Shown one piece after another: positions 1-5,683 of a stretch of 6,494 nt of DNA; the first letter of the stretch is position 1; each line of letters begins with the position of its first letter. The translations under genes and the position numbers were made by a program. The DNA comes from an uncultured Opitutia bacterium (GTDB lineage Bacteria; Verrucomicrobiota; Verrucomicrobiia; Opitutales; UBA953): contig CAJBPJ010000073.1 in NCBI GenBank assembly GCA_903957465.1, positions 1 to 6,494 of the forward strand, written 5' to 3'. Under the pieces are notes generated by a model. It was given only the letters and a program-made list of their open reading frames with translations. It was not told the origin of the DNA and ran no database searches.

Positions 1-1173
1 AGCGGGGATAACCACGGTAGCTGCGGACTTCTCTGGGAGAAGATCCAGTACGGAGGTCTCTTCAATACGCTCCACGATATTATCGACCCACTTCAACTCC
101 TTGGCGCGATCGCCAAAGGCCTGCCAGTCACCATTCGAATCATTTTTGTACATCTGCTTCACGAACTCTTCGAGAGAGATACCCATCTTTTTCGCAATCG
201 GGGTGGCCAAACGCTCGTACCAAATTTGCGTAAACACGAGTTGCTCCTTAAGTACCGTCATATTCGCACGGCTTAAGGCCGTGGACGCTTGGTGGTGGAG
301 AAGAATAGTGTTGGGGTAGCAGTAAGAGCGCTCAGCAAGCGTTGTAATGACTGCAGCCATGGAAGCTGCGAAGCTCTTGACGACCACATAGACGGGGGCT
401 TTCGACGAAGCCATCGCCTTTTGAATCTGGTAACCCGCAGCAATCGATCCGCCTGGGGAATTATCAATCACGAGAAAGATTGGGAACTCGGATGATTGGT
501 TGTTGAAGAACGAGAGGCGCTCCGAAACAAATTCAGCCAGCTGATCGGTCACAGGACCGTTCATAGCAATACGACGATCGCTAATAACCAAAGTGCCATC
601 AACGAGCGGCTCCTTTAAGTAGCGTGGTTGCGCCTTCGCAGCAATCTTGCGGGCTTCCTCTTCTTTTTGATAACGGACAATGTCACCTTGAATACGACCA
701 ACCGAATTTGCGGATTCGAGCTGAAGCTGCTTGGACTCAGCTTCGAGGTCGCGAATGCGATTTGTGCGCTCGGTCAACCGAGCTGAGGCGCGTGCAGCTT
801 CAAGCGCAGCAGTGCGCTCGAGTTTTGCACGCTCTTCTTCAGCGGCAGCTGCCTCAGCAGCCACGCGCGCTGCGCGCAACGCCTTCTCCGCAGTGAGTTT
901 GGCTGTCTCGGCGTTTAATGGTGCGAGGGCTTCGGAGCGCTTTGCCTCAGCAAGGGCAAGCTCCGCCTGTATACGGGCAGCTTCAGTACGTAGTTTTTCT
1001 GTCTCCTTCTGAAGGGCACGCAACTCGGGCGCCACTTCAGGAGCGGCCGGGCGAGCGGCTTCGGTCACAGGCGTAGCAGCGGCAGGTGCAGCGGCAGGCG
1101 CAGTCTGTTGAGCCAGCAAAGTCGCAGACGTTAGTAAGGAGAGCGCGAAGGCTCGGAGGTTTTTGTTTTTCAT
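1..1173 (-). CDS. Exported coiled-coil ClpP-like serine peptidase, downstream paralogue (C-terminus off the left edge)
   Basis: The frame is open from the ATG at 1171-1173 to base 1, giving 391 visible residues with no stop, so only the C-terminal tail is missing. The N-terminus (MKNKNLRAFALSLLTSATLLAQQ) looks like a Sec signal peptide with cleavage near residue 22. A Pro/Ala-rich linker follows to about residue 50, then an Ala/Glu/Arg/Leu-rich probable coiled coil (about 50-178). The rest (about 190-375) resembles the ClpP/crotonase fold: SPGGS at 239-243 (oxyanion-hole type), AASMAA with candidate nucleophile Ser271, LHHQ with candidate His294, and NGDW with a possible third residue Asp349. 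The start overlaps the stop of the upstream paralogue as ATGA, and no Shine-Dalgarno is visible, so translation is probably coupled. Role inferred: a proteolytic or scaffold protein outside the cytoplasm. Substrate and partners are unknown. A SppA/NfeD-like function is a less likely alternative, because the Ser-His arrangement is of ClpP type. Confidence 0.8.
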   Translation of the reverse strand, partial: MKNKNLRAFALSLLTSATLLAQQTAPAAAPAAATPVTEAARPAAPEVAPELRALQKETEKLRTEAARIQAELALAEAKRSEALAPLNAETAKLTAEKALRAARVAAEAAAAEEERAKLERTAALEAARASARLTERTNRIRDLEAESKQLQLESANSVGRIQGDIVRYQKEEEARKIAAKAQPRYLKEPLVDGTLVISDRRIAMNGPVTDQLAEFVSERLSFFNNQSSEFPIFLVIDNSPGGSIAAGYQIQKAMASSKAPVYVVVKSFAASMAAVITTLAERSYCYPNTILLHHQASTALSRANMTVLKEQLVFTQIWYERLATPIAKKMGISLEEFVKQMYKNDSNGDWQAFGDRAKELKWVDNIVERIEETSVLDLLPEKSAATVVIPA

Positions 1174-2336
1174 CGGGCGAGATAAATATTTTCAGGATCG
1201 TAAATCATCCAGGCATCACCGGGCTGTAAAATAGGCAGGACAATTTGTGCTTTGCCTGCCGCAGTTCTACGAATGACTTGGATGGGGGCTGGACGTGGGG
1301 CTGCGGAGAGCTCATCCACGCTGTCTTCGGCGATTTTTTCAACGACGTCTGTTACCCAGTGCCGGCGAAGAGCTTCGTCGCCTAAAATTTTCCAGTCTCC
1401 TGTTACCGTTGCGCCATACATCTGCTTCACGAATTCGTCCAACGTGATGCCCACGCGCTTGGCAACTTCGATAAAGATTCGGTCGCACCAAATTTTCGAC
1501 CAGCTCAACTGTTCTTGTAGTTGCGTCATATTGCCCTGTAGGCCAACGGATGGCTGATGGTGCAGAATGACGGTGTTGGGATAGCAGAAGGAGCGCTCGG
1601 CAAGTGTTGTAATAATCGCAGCCATCGAGGCGGCGTACTGCTTCACAACAACATATACAGGCGCCTTGGATGTCTGCATGGCGCGGAGAATTTGATACCC
1701 CGACATCACTGAACCACCTGGCGAAGCATCAATCACGATAAAGATGGGCTCTTTTTCGGACTGCATGTTGTAAAAGGCGATTTGCTGGGTAACCGTTTTA
1801 GCAAGTTCGTCGACCACAGGTCCATTAAAGGAAATCCGGCGATCACTGATGTGCAGCGTGCCGTTAATCAAAGGATTGAGCGGGTGCTCAACTTTAATGC
1901 CATAAGCCAACTTTGACGCACGCTTTTGTGCAGCAACCAGTGCGGCATCTGCGTCCAGACGCGTGTTTGCCAATGTATTTTGTGCCTGATTCAGGCGAAT
2001 CTCAGATTCAATCTCTGTCCGGCGGCGATCTCCCTCGGCGAGAGCTGCAGACTTTCGAGCGGCCTCGAGCGCAGCCGTGCGCTGAAGTTGCGACCGCTCT
2101 GCATCCACTTCAACAGCCGCAGCTTCGGCCCGGGCTGCGCGTAAAGTTGCCTCAACCTCTAATCGACGTAATTCGTCGGTCTGCGCGAGTGCTGCTAATT
2201 TTCGCTGGGCGGCAGCGAGCTCCAAGCGAGCTTGGATGAGAGCTGTCTCGGCTTCGACTTGGCGCGTGGAAACGGGAGGCACTTCTTGCCCAATTAAGGC
2301 AGCGCAGAGGAAAATGGGGCTTAAACGGGAGAGCAT
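1170..2336 (-). CDS. Exported coiled-coil ClpP-like serine peptidase, upstream paralogue
   Basis: The product is 388 residues from the chosen ATG at 2334-2336. The frame extends 30 codons further up to 2426, but that extension would run into psd on the other strand and bury the hydrophobic segment. The chosen start instead exposes a signal-peptide-like N-terminus (MLSRLSPIFLCAALIG). Numbered from this start, about 25-142 is an Ala/Glu/Arg-rich probable coiled coil and about 156-340 is the ClpP-like domain. That domain has SPGGS at 205-209, AASMAA with candidate nucleophile Ser237, HHQP with candidate His260, and TGDW with a tentative Asp314. A tail of about 48 residues rich in Pro and hydrophobics follows. 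By eye about 110 of 185 domain positions (59%) match the downstream paralogue, including the strings SKAPVYVVVK and ITTLAERS. The stop overlaps the next gene's ATG. No strong Shine-Dalgarno is visible. Peptidase activity is inferred from the motifs. An exported protein could not dock on cytosolic ClpX or ClpA, so the substrate-delivery mechanism is unknown. Confidence 0.8.
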   Translation of the reverse strand: MLSRLSPIFLCAALIGQEVPPVSTRQVEAETALIQARLELAAAQRKLAALAQTDELRRLEVEATLRAARAEAAAVEVDAERSQLQRTAALEAARKSAALAEGDRRRTEIESEIRLNQAQNTLANTRLDADAALVAAQKRASKLAYGIKVEHPLNPLINGTLHISDRRISFNGPVVDELAKTVTQQIAFYNMQSEKEPIFIVIDASPGGSVMSGYQILRAMQTSKAPVYVVVKQYAASMAAIITTLAERSFCYPNTVILHHQPSVGLQGNMTQLQEQLSWSKIWCDRIFIEVAKRVGITLDEFVKQMYGATVTGDWKILGDEALRRHWVTDVVEKIAEDSVDELSAAPRPAPIQVIRRTAAGKAQIVLPILQPGDAWMIYDPENIYLAR

Positions 2337-2406
2337 TGCGAAATGAGATAGTCCTGTATGACACCATTTTTGTTCCCTTAAACCATAAATTAAGGATGCA
2401 TAAGGC
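2337..2406. promoter_or_regulatory. Divergent intergenic spacer, probable promoters for both directions
   Basis: This 70-bp AT-rich stretch separates the chosen start of the minus-strand ClpP-like gene from the plus-strand psd start. Transcription of both should begin here or within the flanking genes. AAGGA at 2392-2396 lies 10 bases before the psd ATG and is an acceptable, slightly distant Shine-Dalgarno. I could not find a convincing -35/-10 pair on either strand. CATAAATTA near 2384-2392 is the most -10-like stretch on the plus strand. No operator-like palindrome was evident. Confidence 0.35.
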
Positions 2407-3309
2407 ATGTCTATTGATGCACCCATCCACTACCGCGACCGACAGACAGGCCGCACTGAGACCGAACAAGTCTACGGCGAGGCATGGCTCAAACGTATCT
2501 ATGGCAACCCTTTAGGCATGCTCGTTTTGCATGCAGCCGTGCGCAGGGCTTGGTTTTCATCTCTCTACGGAAAGTTTAGTGACCGACCCGCGAGTGCCGC
2601 CAAGGTCGGCCCCTTTATCAAAAAGTTCGGCATTAAAATGGAGGACTTCGTTACGCCCCCAGGTGGCTACGCAACGTTCAACGATTTCTTTTATCGTAAG
2701 CTCGCACCCGGGGCTAGACCTATTGATGCAGATCCATCGGTTGCAGTTTTTCCTGCGGACGCTCGCCATCTAGGATTCCAAGATATCTCCACGGCAGATG
2801 GTATCTACGCTAAAGGCCAAAAGCTTTCCGTGGCTGAACTCGTCGGCGACCGCGCCCTCGGCGAGCGTTATGCTCGCGGCACCGTCATCTGCTCACGCCT
2901 CTGCCCGGTAGACTATCATCGCTTTCACTTTCCTGTGGCAGGCACGCCGAGCGCTGCTGTGCCGATTGACGGTACACTTGGCTCCGTAAACCCGATCGCT
3001 CTCCGCCGTAAGTTGAATTGGCTTTGGGAAAACAAACGTACCCGCGTCACCTTAGATGCAGGAGCCTTTGGACAAGTCACTCTCGTCGCCGTTGGCGCGA
3101 CGAACGTCGGGGGTATTATGGAAACCTACACCCCAGGCTCCGTGCTAGCTAAAGGCGCAGAGCGTGGCTACTTCCGCTTTGGCGGATCATGGGTGGCAAC
3201 ACTCTTTGAGCCAGGCCGCGTACGCCTTGAACAAGACCTCGCAGGGGCAAGCGCCGAAGGCATTGAACTTCTCGCTCGTTTTGGTACCCCGATGGCGAGG
3301 CTTGCCTGA
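2407..3309 (+). CDS. psd: Phosphatidylserine decarboxylase proenzyme
   Basis: The enzyme decarboxylates phosphatidylserine to phosphatidylethanolamine at the membrane, using a pyruvoyl group made by self-cleavage. The product has 300 residues, a usual length. Its N-terminal half carries the family segments NPLGMLVLHAAVRRAWFSSL and FNDFFYRKLAPGARPI (91-106). The self-cleavage triad known from the family can be located: Asp118 in FPAD, His174 in YHRFHFP, and Ser261 in FGGS. Cleavage between Gly260 and Ser261 would leave a large beta chain and an alpha chain of about 40 residues. The FGGS form of the site, rather than LGST, fits the class II-type branch. No clear transmembrane segment is seen, so membrane association is probably peripheral. 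The start follows AAGGA by 10 bases. psd is divergent from the ClpP-like pair and lies 34 bp before a tRNA gene on the same strand. No synthase for phosphatidylserine (pssA) lies in the window. Confidence 0.96.
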   Translation: MSIDAPIHYRDRQTGRTETEQVYGEAWLKRIYGNPLGMLVLHAAVRRAWFSSLYGKFSDRPASAAKVGPFIKKFGIKMEDFVTPPGGYATFNDFFYRKLAPGARPIDADPSVAVFPADARHLGFQDISTADGIYAKGQKLSVAELVGDRALGERYARGTVICSRLCPVDYHRFHFPVAGTPSAAVPIDGTLGSVNPIALRRKLNWLWENKRTRVTLDAGAFGQVTLVAVGATNVGGIMETYTPGSVLAKGAERGYFRFGGSWVATLFEPGRVRLEQDLAGASAEGIELLARFGTPMARLA

Positions 3310-3343
3310 CGAGCCTTTCATCCAATAGTTGACCCTTGCCGAT

Positions 3344-3424
3344 GCTCGGGTGGTGGAATGGCAGACACATCCGCTTTAGGTGCGGACGCCGAAAGGTATG
3401 CGGGTTCGACTCCCGCCCCGAGCA
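3344..3424 (+). tRNA. trnL: tRNA-Leu, anticodon UAG (reads CUN)
   Basis: The 81-base gene folds as a class II tRNA. The acceptor stem GCTCGGG (3344-3350) pairs with CCCGAGC (3417-3423), followed by discriminator A at 3424, as expected for leucine. The D stem is GTG/CAC. The anticodon stem TCCGC/GCGGA encloses the loop TTTAGGT, with anticodon TAG at 3377-3379 and G at position 37. A short extra arm (GCC-GAAA-GGT) follows, and the T arm is GCGGG-TTCGACT-CCCGC. The 3' CCA is not encoded (the next bases are CTC), so a nucleotidyltransferase must add it. The gene sits 34 bp after psd and 57 bp before the HAD-like gene, all on one strand, with no evident terminator on either side, so it may be processed from a longer transcript. 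Confidence 0.97.
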
Positions 3425-3481
3425 CTCGGCACCGTTGGCTCAACGCTGGACAGCACGGGCGACACCCCGTTAAATCAATCT

Positions 3482-4030
3482 ATGTTCGCGTGGATACGCA
3501 GCTTCCTCTCACCGAAAGAACCCAATCTTTCGGAAGCACCGGATGAACCCGTGCCAAGTGAACGTGTAAGCACAACTCGGCCTGAAGGCTTTAAGCCATG
3601 GATTGGCGTCGATCTCGACGGGACGCTCGCCCGGGCTGACAGCTGGGAAGGAATCACGCACATCGGCGATCCCATTCCTTTGATGCTACGTCGCGTACGC
3701 ATTTGGGTCGAAAAAGGTATGACCGTAAAAATATTAACTGCCCGCGCATGCGACCCCGCAGGCATTGCCGCAACTCAAGCATGGCTAGTGTCACATGGAT
3801 TGCCCGCGCTCGAAGTTACTGACCGTAAGGATTTCGGCATGATTGAACTTTGGGATGACCGCGCGATTCAAGTCGTTCATAATTCCGGCGTATGCTTCCT
3901 AAGCCCATCGGTATTCGGACGTCCACGTGCGCCGATTCTACCTGATGAAATCGCCGACCAGACCTATATTTTAGTCGGAGCCGAACGCTTCCAAAAACCC
4001 ACGGCACCCCCACCCTCACCCACTGTATGA
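3482..4030 (+). CDS. HAD-superfamily phosphatase-like protein
   Basis: The product is 182 residues from the ATG at 3482. The frame is open further upstream (to 3380), but that would start inside the tRNA gene and is rejected. Residues 1-38 are Pro/Glu/Ser-rich and probably disordered. From residue 40 the HAD signature appears in order: motif I DLDGT with nucleophile Asp44 and Asp46, motif II ILTAR with Thr86, a likely motif III Lys116 in DRKDFGM, and motif IV WDDRA with Asp125 and Asp126. Spacing between motifs is short, so any cap domain is small. The predicted reaction is Mg-dependent phosphate-ester hydrolysis. The substrate is unknown; a nucleotide or nucleic-acid 3'-phosphate is possible, as in small phage-like HAD proteins, but the sequence does not show which. 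The stop overlaps the next gene's start (ATGA), so the two are probably co-translated. No clear Shine-Dalgarno precedes the start. Confidence 0.75.
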   Translation: MFAWIRSFLSPKEPNLSEAPDEPVPSERVSTTRPEGFKPWIGVDLDGTLARADSWEGITHIGDPIPLMLRRVRIWVEKGMTVKILTARACDPAGIAATQAWLVSHGLPALEVTDRKDFGMIELWDDRAIQVVHNSGVCFLSPSVFGRPRAPILPDEIADQTYILVGAERFQKPTAPPPSPTV

Positions 4031-4440
4031 TTGCTGCACCTAAAGTAGAATATTCGCTCCGCGTACTCGCACAGCTCGCGAAACAACACGCGCCCGGGCA
4101 CGTCGTTCGCGTCGAAGACTTGGCGAAAATAGAAGCCGTACCTCAGAACTACCTCGTGCAACTCTTAAACGAATTACGTGAAGGCGGATTGGTCGACTCG
4201 AAGCGCGGCAAGACAGGCGGCTATCGACTGGCACGTAATCCCGGCGACATCTCTGTGCATGACGTCTTAGCCGTGATTGATCCCGCTATCGCCAAAACAA
4301 AAGTTACCGCCAAAGGCGCTTCGGGACCACAAGTCGCTGGGCTTTGGCGAGAAATCTCACGTCGCCTCGACGGCTCACTTAGCGACCTGACGCTTGCTCA
4401 CCTCGCCCGCGCGACCGAAGGCGGCGACTGGGAGATCTAA
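4027..4440 (+). CDS. Rrf2-family winged-helix transcriptional regulator
   Basis: The product has 137 residues, normal for Rrf2 regulators. The N-terminal part matches the family pattern: EYSLRVLAQLA (helix 1, 8-18), the HTH segment VRVEDLAKIEAVPQNYLVQL (27-46) followed by LNELREGGLV, and the wing RGKTGGYRLAR (60-70). It then has the typical continuation PGDISVHDVLAVID (72-85). The protein contains no cysteine at all, so it cannot carry the Fe-S cluster used by IscR, NsrR or RsrR. If it senses something it must be by another route, as CymR does through a partner protein. The start overlaps the HAD-like gene by four bases and lacks a Shine-Dalgarno, so translational coupling is likely. The target is unknown. 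Rrf2 proteins often regulate their own operon, but no operator was recognised here. Confidence 0.87.
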   Translation: MIAAPKVEYSLRVLAQLAKQHAPGHVVRVEDLAKIEAVPQNYLVQLLNELREGGLVDSKRGKTGGYRLARNPGDISVHDVLAVIDPAIAKTKVTAKGASGPQVAGLWREISRRLDGSLSDLTLAHLARATEGGDWEI

Positions 4441-4446
4441 GCGGGC

Positions 4447-4471
4447 GAGATAAGAGATTAGGGATAAGAGA
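4447..4471. repeat. Left arm of inverted heptamer repeat
   Basis: This holds GAGA followed by three consecutive heptamers TAAGAGA, TTAGGGA and TAAGAGA. They are the reverse complement of the units in the right-hand array, and a decayed unit TCCGAGA follows at 4472-4478. The 25-base arm pairs with 4559-4583 at 23 positions, 19 of them consecutive. The arm starts seven bases after the stop of the Rrf2-family gene. Confidence 0.85.
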
Positions 4472-4523
4472 TCCGAGAATAAGCGCAAAGGCGGAGCCAG
4501 GGGCCGAGAACGCGGCGTCCCAG
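4472..4523. other. GC-rich core between the two repeat arms
   Basis: This stretch of about 50 bases is clearly more GC-rich than the arms beside it. It contains small self-complementary pieces such as GGCGGAGCC and ACGCGGCGT. It would form most of the loop if the arms pair. No gene, open frame with coding character, or T-tract terminator was seen. The sharp change in composition at both borders suggests the core and the arms may form a composite repeat element. That is inference. Confidence 0.4.
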
Positions 4524-4593
4524 TCTCTAATCTCTTATTCCTTATCTCTAACCCCTAATCTCTTATCCCTAATCTCTCATCCCTTATCTCTTA
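4524..4593. repeat. Ten-copy heptanucleotide tandem array (TCYCTWA)
   Basis: Ten heptamers follow each other without a gap. In order they are TCTCTAA, TCTCTTA, TTCCTTA, TCTCTAA, CCCCTAA, TCTCTTA, TCCCTAA, TCTCTCA, TCCCTTA and TCTCTTA, and a decayed unit TCTCAAA follows. Variation sits mainly at unit positions 3 (T/C) and 6 (A/T), while the register is never lost. The array ends in the stop codon region of queA, which occupies 4596-4598. As it separates converging genes and can pair with the left arm, it may help end transcription from both sides. No U-tract typical of an intrinsic terminator is present. Confidence 0.93.
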
Positions 4594-4595
4594 TC

Positions 4596-5675
4596 TCAAA
4601 TCACCAACATCGCATCACCGTAACTAAAGAAACGGTAATCGCGGGCAGTGGCTTCAGCGTAAATTTCTTTCAGCCAGGGCAAACCTTCGGTGCTGTTAGG
4701 TCGTAAGAACGCCGCAACTAAACAAAGCAAGGTTGACCGCGGAAGGTGAAAATTCGTTAAGAGGTGCTCACAGCAATCGATGCGACCTCCTGGTTGAATG
4801 AATAGTTCGGCAACGCCGGTGTAATCACTGGCCGGAGCATTGGCGTAATCGCCAGAAAGCGAACGCAGGCAAGCTTCGGCGGCCCGGACCGTGGTTGTGC
4901 CAACCGCTAAGCGCGGGCGCTCCGTGCGCAATGCCTGTAAAGTTGAGGCGGGGATTCGATAATGCTCACGGTGCATACGATGCTTATCAATCGACCCATC
5001 ATCGATGGGCTGAAAAGTCCCAGCACCCACTTCAAGGATGAGATTGTGCTGGCGGTGACCTTTTATTTGCAGCTGTTGCAAAAGTTCTGGCGTAAAATGC
5101 AAACCAGCGGTCGGCGCAGCAGCCGCACGTCGGGCAGTGCTATCCGCATAAACTGTTTGGTAGCGCTCGGCGTCATCGGTTGGCGCAAGTCCCGCGGCGG
5201 CGCGGGCATGTAGAATATAAGGAGGCAGGGGTACCTCGCCGATGCGTAGCGCGAGGTCGTCGACTGTTCCGCCGCCCACGATGTCGAACCGCACCCGGTA
5301 TTCCGAGTTGTCTTGTCCAATCGCGCGCGCCGTAAAGACACCTTCGACGCCGAATCCTCCAGACTCGGCCGCACGCTTGCCCGGGCGCAGGAGACAGTGC
5401 CAGACCAAAGGATCCTCGGTTGGGCGGAGCAGGAGGCACTCGATCTTGCCGCCGGTGCGACGAAAGGCGCGCAGCCTTGCAGGCAAAACCGAAACGCTGT
5501 TGCGAAATAAACTCGTTGCTGGCGGCAAGAAAGAAGGAAGGTCCAAAAACTGGGCGTGCTCTAACTTTCCGGTAGACCGATGAACAACTAGCAGCTTGGA
5601 ATGATCTCGGCGTGCCGTAGGTATCGCCGCGATACGATCCGCGGGTAACGGGAAATCAAGTTCAGCTGCGTCCAT
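4596..5675 (-). CDS. queA: S-adenosylmethionine:tRNA ribosyltransferase-isomerase
   Basis: QueA transfers and isomerises the ribosyl moiety of S-adenosylmethionine onto 7-aminomethyl-7-deazaguanine at tRNA position 34, giving epoxyqueuosine in the queuosine pathway. The 359-residue product matches the family over its whole length: DFPLPADRIAAIP (7-19), the PARL segment (65-68), RPGKR (97-101), LPPYI (150-154), ERYQTVYA (170-177), APTAGLHF (187-194), VGAGTF (216-221), VGTTT (258-262), NFHLPRSTLL (308-317) and the C-terminal FFSYGDAMLV (349-358). Two normally well-conserved stretches are slightly divergent. NSVS at 59-62 stands where the family usually has N-[DT]-[TS]-[RK], and Arg-Arg-Ala precedes the APTAGLHF motif. 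The start lies 8 bp after the stop of the HD-domain gene, with only a weak purine stretch before it, so co-transcription with that gene is likely. The stop lies within the end of the heptamer array. Confidence 0.97.
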   Translation of the reverse strand: MDAAELDFPLPADRIAAIPTARRDHSKLLVVHRSTGKLEHAQFLDLPSFLPPATSLFRNSVSVLPARLRAFRRTGGKIECLLLRPTEDPLVWHCLLRPGKRAAESGGFGVEGVFTARAIGQDNSEYRVRFDIVGGGTVDDLALRIGEVPLPPYILHARAAAGLAPTDDAERYQTVYADSTARRAAAAPTAGLHFTPELLQQLQIKGHRQHNLILEVGAGTFQPIDDGSIDKHRMHREHYRIPASTLQALRTERPRLAVGTTTVRAAEACLRSLSGDYANAPASDYTGVAELFIQPGGRIDCCEHLLTNFHLPRSTLLCLVAAFLRPNSTEGLPWLKEIYAEATARDYRFFSYGDAMLVI

Positions 5676-5683
5676 CCGTTCAC

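Noticed and set aside
731..1012. Plus-strand frames of 90-93 codons opposite the coiled coil
   Set aside because: They are Ala/Ser/Arg-rich mirror images of the Ala/Glu-rich minus-strand coding sequence and resemble no known protein.
1252..2239. Plus-strand frames opposite the upstream ClpP-like gene
   Set aside because: The minus frame carries conserved ClpP motifs, matching its paralogue. The plus frames have no recognisable features.
3329..3334. TTGACC as a -35 box for the tRNA gene
   Set aside because: The matching -10 would fall inside the tRNA itself, at about 3352-3357, where no TATAAT-like sequence exists, so it cannot drive the complete tRNA.
3380..3481. Longer N-terminus for the HAD-like protein, starting at 3380
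   Set aside because: This start lies within the anticodon arm of the tRNA-Leu, and the added residues are a translation of tRNA sequence with no domain character.
3425..3481. Terminator after the tRNA
   Set aside because: No stem followed by a T-run is visible in the 57-bp gap.
4524..4593. Telomere-like or CRISPR array
   Set aside because: Units such as CCCCTAA recall telomere repeats, but the array is short, internal, variable and between two genes. There are no unique spacers between repeats, so it is not CRISPR.
5063..5583. Several frames of 83-113 codons overlapping queA
   Set aside because: queA matches its family along its full length here, so these are shadow frames.
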